Assembly (NCBI GenBank): GCA_037693485.1
Contig: CM075345.1
Location: forward strand, 118,628,001 to 118,692,000
Length of the DNA: 64,000 nt
Reading direction: 5' to 3'
Origin: Kitagawia praeruptora
Taxonomy: Eukaryota > Streptophyta > Magnoliopsida > Apiales > Apiaceae
Both the position numbers and the translations under genes were made by a program. The number at the start of each line of letters is the position of its first letter. The stretch's first letter is position 1. Below, in pieces: positions 11,370 through 22,905 of this stretch. Under the pieces are notes generated by a model. That model saw only the letters and a program-made list of their open reading frames with translations. It did no database searches and was not told the origin of the DNA.

Positions 11370-12916
11370 AGGCAATACTCTTGTTTCAAACATAACCCAA
11401 AGAAGAGAGTTTTCTTTAATGATTATAATTTTGTATAGTTTTATGATCACACTTTTCTATAAAAAAAATGAACCCTAAACATACTTGCAAACATAGGCAT
11501 AGATTTATACCATTTATCATCTATGCACATGTATATATATATATATATATACAGCAAGGAGGGAATAAATTTCTTTGCTTTTTTCTCAGGTGTATAGCTT
11601 TTGCATTTGAGTTAACATGTTTCTAAAATTAGCCAAGGCAAATACAAGCAATGAGCAAAAAAATTTTAGAGCTGCAACTAGCATGCACCTAAGGACACTA
11701 ACAACTTTTTTTGATTCTCAATATCAGAATAGATTACTTCCCGTCTTAAGGCTCTCTCACTTCTTATGATCGCAGAGATAACAGGTGTTAAATGATGAAA
11801 GTACGTAAGAATACATCGTTAACTTTCAGACCAAGATACTAGTACCAAAAGTGGATCTAGCTGTCAAAAGCAAAGCAATGAAGCAGGAGCCCAAGAAATT
11901 TTTGTGTTTATAAAGGCCTCAAACTTCGCTGATCGATCTGGGAAGTTACGATAGGACGTAGGGCAACAACCTTATCTTGGACTAGCATTGTTTGGCACAA
12001 GCTACAGGTCCCTTGCTATTTCTTCTTGTCCTGATTGAATCTAAATGGAAAAATACTCTAAGCTTCACAGGTTCGGGATTACTTGGATGCTACATTAATG
12101 GTACGGGTATTACATTTTTCTAGGATTCCTTTTTGCTAGGTTCATCATTCATCAGGTACGCAAAGATTATTGTATTATTCCCCTACTGTGGCAGCAACTG
12201 GTGGATCATCTAACAAGTCTTCGTGAATTGGATCATGCTCCTACTAAAATATTACATGTCCTACTACTAAAATATTACATGTCAAGTTATTCTTTACACT
12301 ATCTAAAGAGAATGTGATAAAAGATTCTATATAAACGAAGTCCTTCCTGGAAATTGTTTAGTAAGGCATTGTATCGAGGTGATTAATTGTACGCTCAATT
12401 CCTTAGCATCTTTCCAAAAACATTGTTTTAAAGATAGCTCTTCATTATTCTAGGATTAGTAATTTCCAATGCCACCAATCCAGCAATCTTTTGTTTGTGT
12501 GTTCCTATTTATGATATTCTGATATTCGAACCCACAAGAACTTTATTGATAAAGGGCCTAAATATGACCTATAATCCGGAAAAGGCAATTGCACCAATAT
12601 TGGCGTAAATCCCTAACCCTTGCACACAAAATTCAATTACCAAAGTTCATTTTTTTTTTAATTCTCCCCCTACAGCATAATAATAAATGTAATTAAAACA
12701 AAACAACCAAACGGATCACAAACAGCACAATCAACTTTAAAATTCAATCCAAATAATCATTCCCACAAATTAATTCACAATTTCGAAAACATAAGAAAGA
12801 CAACAACTTTATACAAAATTAATGAAAAGACACATCAATTAAACGATAAATTACAATGAATTAAGAAAAAGAGTGTATAAATTATAATAATTAAGATGAA
12901 TAGAGTGAGTGCTTAC
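11370..12916 (-). other. 5' UTR intron of the CID gene, no other feature
   Basis: Between the TRIM and the inferred 5' UTR exon I see no ORF, RNA gene or repeat that I can name. The donor on the minus strand is at 12,915-12,916 (GTAAGC). The acceptor precedes 10,849 (CAG at 10,850-10,852), leaving 15 bases of 5' UTR before the ATG. Confidence 0.5.
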
Positions 12917-13100
12917 CAAAACGAAGAACAATTTAGAAGCTTCAAGGCGAAATCGTCATCAACATATACATACACATATATGTATACATACAGGGAGTGA
13001 TTCGTGTTAGCCAAGGAGAGAGGCAGGGAGCGGCGGTTGTATATCGATAGGAGAATTGGTGTTATCTCGAATTCGAAAGCAAGTAGTGTATATGCGCAAT
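12917..13100 (-). promoter_or_regulatory. 5' UTR exon and core promoter area of the CID gene
   Basis: A good donor (TTTTG then GTAAGCACTC) ends a probable non-coding first exon at 12,917. It joins the exon starting at 10,849. The upstream limit is not visible; a start near 13,050-13,080 is a guess from the change in composition. The Helitron beginning at 13,223 lies only about 150 bp upstream of this area. Confidence 0.5.
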
Positions 13101-13222
13101 TTTATGCTAGTGTACACCAAACTAGTTAGAACACGGAGCACGTTATATTTTCGTAATATATAAACACGAAATATAAATTTAAGTTATTTTAGCCCGTGCA
13201 AATGACGGAATTTTTATACATA

Positions 13223-13585
13223 TCTATACTATATATATATTATAATAAGCAAAAGGAGGTATAATTTGTAGTTGGTTACCCCTTTTTTGGTTATCCCCAT
13301 TTTTGGTTATCCCTCATTTATCACCGTTAGATCAACAACTCAAATAGATCATGACCGTTAGATATAACAATACTAAAAGTTGTTATATGCAGAGGTTCAA
13401 GGTTCGATTCCCGCCAATAACATATTAATTTATATTTAATACTAAAAATTATTATATATATATATATATAATGTAAGGTTCGAATCAATAACATATTTAA
13501 ATTAATATTTATAATATTATATTATATTATAAATAAATTATAAAAAATTAAAAGTAACCCGTGCTTTGCACGGGCTATAAGCTAG
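13223..13585 (+). mobile_element. Short non-autonomous Helitron
   Basis: Starts with TCTATACTATATATAT after an A (13,222) and ends with CTAG before a T (13,586), as Helitrons do when they insert between A and T. A perfect 7-bp-stem hairpin, CCCGTGC-TTT-GCACGGG at 13,558-13,574, lies 7 bases before the final CTAG (13,582-13,585). Length 363 bp, no ORF. Confidence 0.85.
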
Positions 13586-13596
13586 TTTTATTAATA

Positions 13597-16500
13597 CTAG
13601 TTGATAAAGCCGCGCTTCGCGGCGACGTTATAATATTTTTAAAAAATTAAATGCATTTACGTTATAATATTAATATTAAATTTTAATAATTAAATAATCT
13701 TTTTTGATGAATCGATTTCTTGTTAAACACGATTTTTTTCGATTGAGCCGCTCTCTCGTTAAAACCGAAATCTCAACTTTAACATATATCATAAAGACTT
13801 ATATAATAATTTTTATCTATTAAATCGAACCATACAAATAAAAATAAAAATTATGACATCAATATCAAATTCTAATAGCTAATACAATTTTTTCTATTAA
13901 GCCGTCTTCCCGTTAAATACGTTTCGAATAGCTATTATTTGGAAACGAAATTCTAACTTCATTATATAAAGAGAGTAAATTCCAATTTTTTATATTATTT
14001 AAACTTTTGAATATTTATGGAGTTTTAAAAGATAAAAAGACATCTTATATTTTCTGTATATTATAGATATTCATGTATTTATTTACGGCTTCCGCATGGG
14101 AATGTCTTTCTGTTATGTTAACATATATAAAAAAAATTAAATACAAAGACTTTTCGTTACGGAAATTATATTAAATTTATGAATATATTTTTCTAATGCA
14201 GGTATAATTAACTTGTATTGAAAAAAGTTAAAATAAAGGATTTCTAGGAAAAAAATATAATTTCCAAAAATCATGTAAGACGTCTCCACCGTCCTCGTAT
14301 CCTACTTCCAATAAAACATTTTATTTTATATATTCAAACATCTTTATACGGGTTTTCTCTAATGAATCGCTTTCTCGTTAAACACGATTATTACTATTGA
14401 TCCACTCTCGTTAAGATCAAAAACCTAACTTTTACATATATCACTTGTATGATAATTTTTATCCATAAAAATCAAATCCTAAAATAAAATAAAATTTATA
14501 ACATTAATATGATATTTAATAGTTAATACAATCTTTTATAGTGAACCGTCTTTCCATTAAACATGTTTCGAGCCGCTCTTGTTTGACATCGAAATTTCAA
14601 CTATACATATTATTGATGATACTTATCTTACAATCTTACATGCCAACTTTTTTCCTTAAAATCAAAACCTAAAAAATAGAGTGAATTCCAATTTATATTT
14701 TCTCTAGACTTTCTAAAATTTATGTAATTTTAGAAAATGAAAACACATCTTATTTTTTTCTTTATATTATGGATACTTCTGTATTTATTTAGGATTCTTG
14801 CATGATAATGTTTTTTTTTATTATGTTAACATATCAATTATTTTCTTTTTAAATACGATGAGTTTTTTTATGACAATAGTAATGGATTTATGAATAAATT
14901 TTCCTAATAGAAGTATAATTAACTTTTGTAAAAAATATATAATTTAAGAAGATCGTACTTTCTATAAAATATTTAATTATATGTCTGCTCTTATATTCAA
15001 ACACCCTATGTTACCCGCCCAGACTCGATTAAAGTGTCCAATATGGATACATGTCCAAGCATCGGACTCAGCAATATTTTAAAAAAATTACATTTTTTTG
15101 GCCAAAAATAGGTGCCAAGTGTCCATACACATATCCAAGTGTCAAGTGTCTGACACGGTACTTAGGAAAAACTGAAGAATCGGGTAACATGTCAAACACC
15201 TATTCTACTTCTAATAGAACTTTTATTTATATATTTGTTTTATAAATTCGAACTCTTATTCTCTATAAATTCGAACTCCTATTCTACTTCCAACAGAACT
15301 TTTAATCATATGACTTATAAATACTTATTCTACTTCTAGTAGAACTTCTAATCACATGTCTTCCTATAAATTCGAACTCTTCTCCTCTATAAATTCGAAC
15401 ACCTGTTCTACTTCTAATATGTTAAATAATATTTTTATATTTATTAGTGTTTAAAATTCTAAAATTGTTGAAAATTAGAGAAATAGATTTAGACGATTTT
15501 AGAGCTCGTATTTTACTTCCAATAAAATATTTTATTATATATATTATTTATATATTCAAACATCTTTTCTACCTCTAATTAATTTTTTAATTATATGTCT
15601 TACGATAAAACTCTTAATTATATGTCTTACAAATGCCAATTCTATTATACTACCAATAAAACTTTAAAAAAATTTAAAACTAATATTTTAAATTTTTAAA
15701 GTCTAAAAAAATAAAAAATAAAAAATTGAAACAATCCTGTTAACGACAACTAACCTCCCACATATTATTTATTACGGAGTATATAAATCAACAAAGATTT
15801 ATAAAGATTGAGACCACAACCGTTAGTTAATCTCCAAAGAAAACATGCACATGACGCCCATTGGAGAGTATTAATGCATCTCGCCCTTCCAAACTTTCTG
15901 AGAATGAACCAACAAAAGAGGAGATTACGTAATACACTGACGATTATGTTTACCTAAAAGATCTTTAGCAAAAAAAATCTTCCGAAAAGAATAAAAAAGA
16001 TTTAAAAGTAATCAATTGTATATACAAATAATTGATGCCTTTTACAAAAAAATCATATAAAATTAAATTAGTAATAAAAAATCTTAACTCACAACATATT
16101 CAACACCCAAGAGTGTACTTTTTCTACACAACTTAATCATGTAAATCTCATGATCCAGTTGAACTCCCAAGTAACGCCTTCCATGACTATTTCATGAAAA
16201 ATTAAACCAAACTGCATTCAAAAAAGCAAAAAAAAAAAAAGAAGACATGAATCAAAATTTATTCAAAATATCAAACAGAAAAAAGACATGAATAAAAAAT
16301 TTTCTGACATGAATAAAAATTTTCTTAAATTTATGAAATAAATAAATCAGTTTCGTGCTAATGAAATAAACGGAGAAAACAGGTTGAGGGTTAGAATAAG
16401 ACCAACCACATGAAAAGTGAGAATTCGTCCATTTGTTAATATATATAAAGGTCTACGTTAAATACTTTTGTTATTTCAAATATGTTAAAAAGAATTTTGG

Positions 16501-16695
16501 TTCTCAATAAATTCAAGTAATTCTTCTCCTCTATAAATTCAAATACATTTTCTACTTCTAATACGTTAAAGAATGTTTTGTTATTATTATTAATATTTAA
16601 TATTGTAAAACTCTAGAAAATTAGAAAAATAGATTGAGACGATCTTAGAGGCGCCACCTAAGCTTCCGTTATCCTCCTTTATATATATATATTGA
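13597..16695 (-). mobile_element. Non-autonomous Helitron, minus strand, 3.1 kb
   Basis: The 3' end on the minus strand is CTAG at 13,597-13,600, followed by T. It is preceded by hairpin GCCGCG-CTT-CGCGGC (13,609-13,623). The proposed 5' end is TCAATATATATATATAAAGG reading leftward from 16,695, after an A. The interior is AT-rich with no coding sequence. It holds degenerate duplicated blocks (13,700-13,980 versus 14,355-14,720) and a short repeat 'TATAAATTCGAACTC' around 15,240-15,420. The 3' end is firm; the 5' end is inferred. Confidence 0.65.
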
Positions 16696-16845
16696 TGATT
16701 GATAGATGATTGATGGTATTAATATAAAGGTCATTTATATATGAAAAACATATATATTAAAATTAATAAAAAAATACTATAAAATATTACATAAAATCAC
16801 ATTTAGATTCTAACTTTCACATCAAAAACTGTTTTTAATAGATTT

Positions 16846-17365
16846 TGTTATGGAATAAAAACTAGGTTATTAGATTGCGGCTAGGGTTTGATGTATTTAA
16901 TGCTAGGGTGCGTGAGCTTCGTGCTTTAATGGCTGTTCTCGTGCTCGTGGCTGAATCTGCCTTCACAAGATGGCTACGTACTTTGATGTGTATCAAAGAT
17001 CAAGCCAAAAAATGTAGTTCTGAGGATGAGGGATCAGACCCTTTATATAGGCTGAGAAGCCCTAGAATCGTGGTAGAATTAGGTGACTTGGTGGGCAAGT
17101 CACCGCCTTGAGGAAGGTTCTAGACTCCTTCCTTGTAGAAATCAGTTTCCTTGTTGAAGTAGGTGCCTTGGAGGCTAAGTCAAGCAGGAGTAACATCCTT
17201 ATTTGACTCTTATTATTGAGCTGGTTATTACCCCTAATACTAATTACGAAATTAATATCATAAATAGGGTTTGGGCCCATATAATGGGCCCCATGTTTTG
17301 ACCATATTGGGCCTAATTAATTCCACATTAAATATGTCTTTAGGGCTTATTTTTAACCCATATCA
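16846..17365 (-). repeat. Tat element 3' LTR (left)
   Basis: 520 bp, TGTTATGGAATAAAAACTA to AACCCATATCA. It matches 57,729-58,248 along the full length. Inside it, CCTTTATATAGG marks the LTR TATA box (TATATAAAGG on the minus strand). The inner flank 'CCCCCCAACTTC' (about 17,371-17,382) is, on the minus strand, a GAAGTTGGGGGG polypurine tract. Confidence 0.93.
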
Positions 17366-17499
17366 TTTGCCCCCCAACTTCTAGGAAAACTGATCAGGTT
17401 TTCCATGAAGTTTTAACGGCCTTATTCGAGACTCGGGTCAGGGTTTATTGCTCATATGCAAGCATTTTCAACAATATCATCTTAATGTAAAGTGTGGAG

Positions 17500-17850
17500 C
17501 GACCGACGCATTTACGACGATGTTGAATGACACTCAACGGTGTTATACGGCACTGAACAACGCTAAACAGCCTTAAACAACGTTTAAACAGTGTTAAACG
17601 ATGTTAAACGGCATAATACGGCACTAATCGGCGCTAATCGGCACTATTAGGTGCTAGTCGGCACTAAACAGTGTTAATCAGCCTTAAACAACGTTTAAAC
17701 AGTGTTAAACGATGTTAGACGGCATAATACGGCACTAATCTGTGCTAATCGACACTAATCTGTGCTAATCGGCACTATTCGGTGCTAATCGGCACTAATC
17801 TGTGCTAATCGGCACTAATCTGTGCTAATCGGCACTAATTTGTGCTTTAT
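17500..17850 (+). repeat. Degenerate minisatellite, 'CGGCACTAATC' type
   Basis: Many short units of 10-22 bp such as 'CGGCACTAATC', 'TGTGCTAAT' and 'GTTAAACGATGTTA', some in higher-order pairs: the 'ACAACGTTTAAACAGTG' block occurs twice about 118 bp apart. It lies in the 3' untranslated part of the Tat element. Confidence 0.7.
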
Positions 17851-17949
17851 TTCAGTACTGAAAATCATCCGAGACTCGCCGAAAAAGTCGAGTTCCGGGG
17901 CTGAAAAGCTTCCGAGATTTGCTGAAAAAAGTCAAGTTCTGGGACCACA

Positions 17950-18265
17950 AACTACCCGTGATCGGCCGGATCAACGGGTAGCTCATGGTCGGCTAGCCCG
18001 TGATCGGCCGGAGGGCCTTGTTTCACCGTGGTCGGCCGAGTGGTGATCGGCTGGCGCTCCCGGGGCGTGGTGGTCGGCAACCTCGTGGTCGGCTGCTATT
18101 CCTTCGGGCACGGTGGTCGGCTGCTCCGTGGTCGGCTGGGACTTCCCAAAACGCCATGGTCGGCTGCACGGTGGTCGGCTCCGGCTCCTCGTGTACCGTG
18201 GTCGGCCGCTTGGTGGTCGACTATGGCCCTCCGGGTGTCGTGGTCGGCCACCTCGTGGTTGGTTA
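17950..18265 (+). repeat. Minisatellite with 'GTGGTCGGC' core
   Basis: A GC-rich run of units built on GTGGTCGGC or CGTGGTCGGC, spaced about 15-30 bp. The overlapping open frames it produces (Gly/Arg/Trp rich) are a by-product of the repeat, not genes. Confidence 0.75.
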
Positions 18266-18295
18266 GGGAACCCGGACCTGAAACCCCTCCGTGAT

Positions 18296-18465
18296 CTTGA
18301 GGATCAAGAATCTTGATCTCAAGTCATTCGTTATCTTAAGGATCAAGAATCTTGATATTGATCTCAAGTCATTCGTTATCTTAAGGATCAAGAATCTTGA
18401 TCTTGATTTCAAGTCATTCGTTATCTTAAGGATCAAGAATCTTGATCTTGATCTCAAGTTATTCT
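18296..18465 (+). repeat. Tandem repeat, 'GGATCAAGAATCTTGAT' unit
   Basis: Four units of about 48-56 bp, each with ATCAAGAATCTTGAT (itself a palindrome) and CAAGTCATTCGTTATCTTAA. A third separate tandem array in the 3' part of the Tat element, next to the antisense ORF. Confidence 0.8.
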
Positions 18466-18853
18466 TTTGGTCATTCGTGACTTCTAACAATATTACTCCT
18501 TAATTAACAATTAGCATTGCTAACCTTGTACTTACGGCTGATCTCCTTAATTAACTCCTTAAGCATAATTAGCCTTTCAGAGGTCATTTGTTTTGCAGCT
18601 TTAGCGATTATGTCCGTCCTTTTTTTATCTTCAAACGATAGATGACCTGTAAACGCGAACCAAGCTGAACTTCAACCTGAAACAGCAGGTCATGTTGATT
18701 CTATAAAAGAAGAGTGATAGCCTTCATTTCATTCACTTCTTCATTTCAAAGTTTTCAAGTTCTCAAGCTCTGTAGATTTCTAGTCCCAATCGGGGATCAA
18801 GTTTCAAAATCAAGTTTCCAGTTTCAAGATCAAGTTCAAGTTTCGAGATCAAG

Positions 18854-20999
18854 ATGTCAGAAGACAGACGCCCAGTCGCTCCTCCAATCTCCATGATGGA
18901 AGCATTGTCCAAGAAGAGCAAGATGAGGACAGCCAAAGGTAAAGAAAAAATAAAACCCCCTTCATATGTTGAGCATAAATTTGAATCCCTACTAGATCTA
19001 CTAAACATCATGAGGGATGCATTCCCCAATAGTGCAAGCTTAGACTCATTTAATAGTCCATGCAAGTTAAAAGAGAAAGATGTAGAAGAGATCAGGAGAA
19101 CATATTACTTTCCAGATGCTATCAAGGTTCGTCTTTCAAGTCTAACTGACAGAACTTGCAACTGGCATCCTAAGAGGATTTATGTTCCCTGGGGTGTCCT
19201 AGAAGCTGGGTTCAGATTCCCGGTTGATAATTTTATCATCAGATTGCTGGTGGAGTATCAAATCCATCCTTGTCAATTGTATCCCAATGCCTGGAGGTAC
19301 ATCATTATTTTCATAATAAGGTGCCGTCAGCTGAAAATCCCATTGTCTACTACAATGTTTCGGAGTATTTTTGGAGCCAGAAACTCTACTGACTGCAAGA
19401 AAGGATAGGTCAGCCTTCAACACCGAGCCAAAATACCGCACATGGTGAATCCCTTTTCTTTCCCTGATTCTCAACATTTTTGGGAAAGGGAGTTTGTAGT
19501 CCTTGAATGGGAAAGTGGAGATTGGGGCCAATTCTTTGTGAAGAGATTCGGGCATGTAGAAGATAGTTCACATTTTGTGTGTGAACTTAAGGATTCAGAG
19601 CTACTATATCGAGATTGGCTCCTAGCTGATGATGGCCGTACCCATTATAAGACTTTTCTAAATGAAAAGAATCTTATTGAGACTGGCCTTAGCTTTCTTT
19701 CTATTGAGGGTAACTTTCTTACTTAGCCATATTATGAACTATATTTGTTCTTATTCCGATGTTTTTCATGTTGCATTTCAGCTGCTGAGGAGATTGACAG
19801 TCGTCCTCAGAATCAACCGACTGTGACTCAAAGAATGAAGAAAAATGCTGCGGAGCTACTGAATCCCACTAAGCCTCGAGTCCCTCACTTCTTGGAAGGC
19901 TGCTCCCAAGGCGGGAAAAGATCCTGAAATGCTGACGGGGGTATTAGGACCCCTTTCATACCGTCATGGGGTATATGTGAACAAGATTCAGTCAGTGGGA
20001 GTCCTCACCTAGCTCTGGACTGGTCCAAGCTTTCAATCACTCCTCCTGATAGAGTGACTTTGCATGTCGGGGACAAGATGGATGAAAATCAGCTTCTGGG
20101 CGCTCAAGCCTTATATCAGGTATAACACTCCTTTTAGTAAGTTCGGTGTGATTTTGCCTTTATAAATTCCTTATGCCTTGTCAACTTTTCTGTTACAGGC
20201 TAATGCCTACTTCCAGGCTGTTTCTACTCAAGGCCGGGCCTTCAGGGATGAGAATGTATCCTTGAAGACTGATTCAGCGAGGTTCAAGGAAGAGATTGAT
20301 GATCTACATTCTCAAGTTACCCGTGCCAAAGTGGATGCTTTATCCTCCCGAAAACAACTTGCTTCTTTGGCCCGAAAGAGAATGGATGATGATAACAAGG
20401 TGATTAAGGCCTATCATAAGACTGAAGAGTTTTTGGAATTCCTGGATGAACACGATGATGAGGTGCGCCCTTTCAACATGTCTATTGATTGGGACAAGGC
20501 AATCAGTGTTGTGAGTAACAAACATCCCTCAGTTGTCATCCCATCTGACTTTCCTTGCCCTAACTGGACTACGGGCGGCGAGAACTGTGTAAACCTTGCT
20601 TCCGGCTCGGGGAGCAAAATTGTTACTCAAGCATCGGGTTCTGGTTCTAGAGGCAGCCATAGATCTTCTGGTTCGGGATCCAAAAGGCATCCCTCAGCTT
20701 CTAGTCAAGACTCAAGCTCTTCGGGATCCCGTGGAAAGAAGCCCCCGCCTGTCAGGAAAGTTGGAGTAGTTCGACAACTGATCCCTGGCAAGAGGATGAT
20801 CCGAAATGAAGGCAGTTCAAGCTCATCTTCCGAAGAGGAAGAAATTGAGGATGTGGAAACTACTGTCCAGCCGATGGTGGTTGTTGAACAAGGCGGTGCT
20901 GAGGAAGAAACTTCAGATGAAGATTCGGATGAGGAGGAGGATTCAGATGAAGAGGAGTCGGGCGAGGAGAGTGGCGAGGAAGAATCCCCGGCTAAGTAG
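18854..20999 (+). pseudogene. Antisense extra ORF of the Tat element (putative gypsy-type transposon protein), broken
   Basis: Runs opposite to gag-pol. Three exons fit GT-AG introns: 18854-19709, 19782-20119, 20199-20999. The N-terminal part (WGVLEAGFRFP, LVEYQIHPCQLYPNAWRYI) resembles the Pfam family 'putative gypsy type transposon' (PF04195-like). Exon 3 encodes a coiled coil (ENVSLKTDSARFKEEIDDL), then a Ser/Gly stretch and a very acidic tail ending EESPAK. An in-frame TAG at 19,406-19,408 sits where a Trp is expected. Exon 2 needs at least two frameshifts between about 19,900 and 20,010 to stay in register. Extra antisense ORFs of this kind are known from Tat-lineage elements; the function is unknown. 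Confidence 0.75.
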
Positions 21000-21412
21000 G
21001 TTGGGATCACTTCATGGCCTTGCACGGCCCTGTTTAGCCGCCTGTGGCTTTATTTACTTAGCTTTCAATCAATGTCCTTCGGGACTTAACTTTTATTTGT
21101 TCGTTGTAACTTAACTCGAACCATGGCCCTTCGGGGCGTTTTATTTATGCATCTGTTTCCTTTATTCATATTCTCATTTATTTTCAGTACTTGATCTTTC
21201 TAGACTTACACTCAACAGGTGCTCAGTACATAAATAAAACATAGAATCATGGAATGGAAAACAGATTTGCATTGATAATTTAAAAGAGGGTTCAACCCTT
21301 ACATAGCTACTATGGTCCTACTCGGGGTACTAGACCCTGGAATGGTTTCATCGAACCTTATTTCTACTTCTCCTAATAAATAGATAATAAGTTAAGTCCT
21401 TACAAGGATAGC
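21000..21412. other. Spacer between antisense ORF and pol of the Tat element
   Basis: About 400 bp between the stops of two convergent reading frames (antisense ORF ending 20,999, pol ending 21,413). No ORF or clear repeat is seen. It presumably carries the 3' ends of both transcripts. Confidence 0.5.
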
Positions 21413-22905
21413 TCAAACATAATAAATCTTCAGGTTCAAAGCATGCCAAGTACGTGGCACTTCGTTTCCATCTAATGTCTCCAACTTATAGGATCCTCGT
21501 CCTAGTGTCTTCCTGACTCGATATGGTCCTTCCTAATTAGGGGCTAGTTTTCCTTTTTGTCCAACTCCTGAAGCCTCTATCTTTCTCAGAACCAAGTCGC
21601 CTTGCTGGAAGAACCTCTCATTAACCCTATGGTTGTAGTAAAAGGATGCCTTCTTCTGATGCTCCACATTCCTGGCGTTTGCCTCATCCCTGATTTCATC
21701 AATTAGATCAAATGCGAGCCTCATGCCTACTTCATTAGTCTCTTACTCGTATGCCTCAACTCGAGGTGATGCATGCATAATCTCTAAGGGCACAACTACC
21801 TCGACTCCGTAAGCCAGCAAGAATGGGGTTGCTCCAGTTGTCACCTTACAAGTGGTGCGGTATGCCCAGAGTATAGGCAGTAACTCATCCACCCAAGTGT
21901 TTCTTGAGCGTTCAACTCTCTTTTTCAGTCCATCAAGGATAATTCGATTAGCTACCTCTGCCTGTCCATTAGCTTGTGGATGTGCTACTGAAGTAAAACG
22001 AAGCTCAATTCCATTTTCCTCGCAGTACTTCTTAAACTCTTCATTGTTGAACTGTGTCCCATTATCCGTTACAAGGATTCGAGGAATTCCGTACCTGCAA
22101 ATGACGTTCTCCCAAAAGAACTGGGCAACTTGCTTGGTGGTTATCTTGGCTAGAGGTTTAGCTTCAATCCATTTGGTGAAGTAGTCGATGGCCACTATCA
22201 AAAACTTCCTTTGTGCTGATGCCACGGGAAAAGGACCAACTATATCCATTCCCCACATTGCAAACGGAATTGGAGAGTTAATCGAAGTTAACATCTCAGG
22301 CGGCTACCTTACGATCGGAGCGTGCTTTTGGCATCTATCACACTTCTTAACATAATTTTGTGCATCGGCCAACATCTCTGGCCAATAGAATCCTAGTCGA
22401 GTGATCTTGTGAGCTAGGGCTCTGCCCCCCAAGTGTTGCCCACATATCCCTCCATGAACTTCCTCCAATGCTTCCTTTGCCTCTTGGGGCCTTAAACACT
22501 TCAAGTACGGGATGACAAACGATCTCTCGTAAAGGATGCCTTCGATCAGGGCATATCTCAATGCTCTTACTGACAGCTTTCGTGCCTCCAAGGCATTGTC
22601 AGGGAGCCATCCACTTTCTAGGTGGGCTTTGATAGGATCAATCCAGCAACCTCCCACATCAATCGGAGCCACCAATTTCGAGTTGATGGTCGGGGCCTTC
22701 AAGACCTGGAAGTAGACACTTCCTGCGTAATTCTCTATCTCAGAAGAAGCGAACTTAGACAGGGCATCAGCCTTAACGTTCTCTTCCCTCGGAATGTGCT
22801 CCACATAGCACTCATCAAACTGGGTCATAACTGCTTTCACAACCCTTAAATACTTTGCCATAGTTTCATCCTTGGCCTCGAACTCTCCATTTACTTGTGA
22901 TACCA
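21413..22905 (-). pseudogene. Tat pol 3' part: end of archaeal-type RNase H plus integrase
   Basis: Continues the pol frame interrupted at 53,528. It begins in the second RNase H (VSQVNGEFEAKDE, IPREENVKADALSKFA). The integrase zinc-binding part follows (VHGGICGQHLGG, KKCDRCQKHAP), then the catalytic core: D in GMDIVGPFP, D in LVTDNGTQF, E in QANGQAEVANR. The C-terminal part ends EGPYRVRKTLGRGSYKL...LKIYYV, stop at 21,413. In-frame stops lie after HAPIVR (about 22,304), after VEAYE (about 21,743) and after KLAPN (about 21,533, where Trp is usual). The catalytic residues are present but the frame is dead. Confidence 0.9.

Noticed and set aside
13125..13170. Possible extra Helitron end, AACTAGT next to CACGGAGCACG
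   Set aside because: The GC word cannot form a proper terminal stem of more than 3 bp, and no matching 5' end was found.
17822..18316. Four overlapping plus-strand ORFs rich in Gly, Arg and Trp
   Set aside because: They exist only because the GTGGTCGGC tandem repeat lacks stops in several frames.
18263..18503. ORFs on both strands with repeated LKSFVILRIKNLD-like units
   Set aside because: Direct translation of the four-unit palindromic tandem repeat; open on both strands, which marks it as non-coding repeat.
20705..21025. Ser-rich minus-strand ORF opposite the acidic tail
   Set aside because: It is the shadow of the Ser/Asp/Glu codon run of the antisense ORF's last exon.
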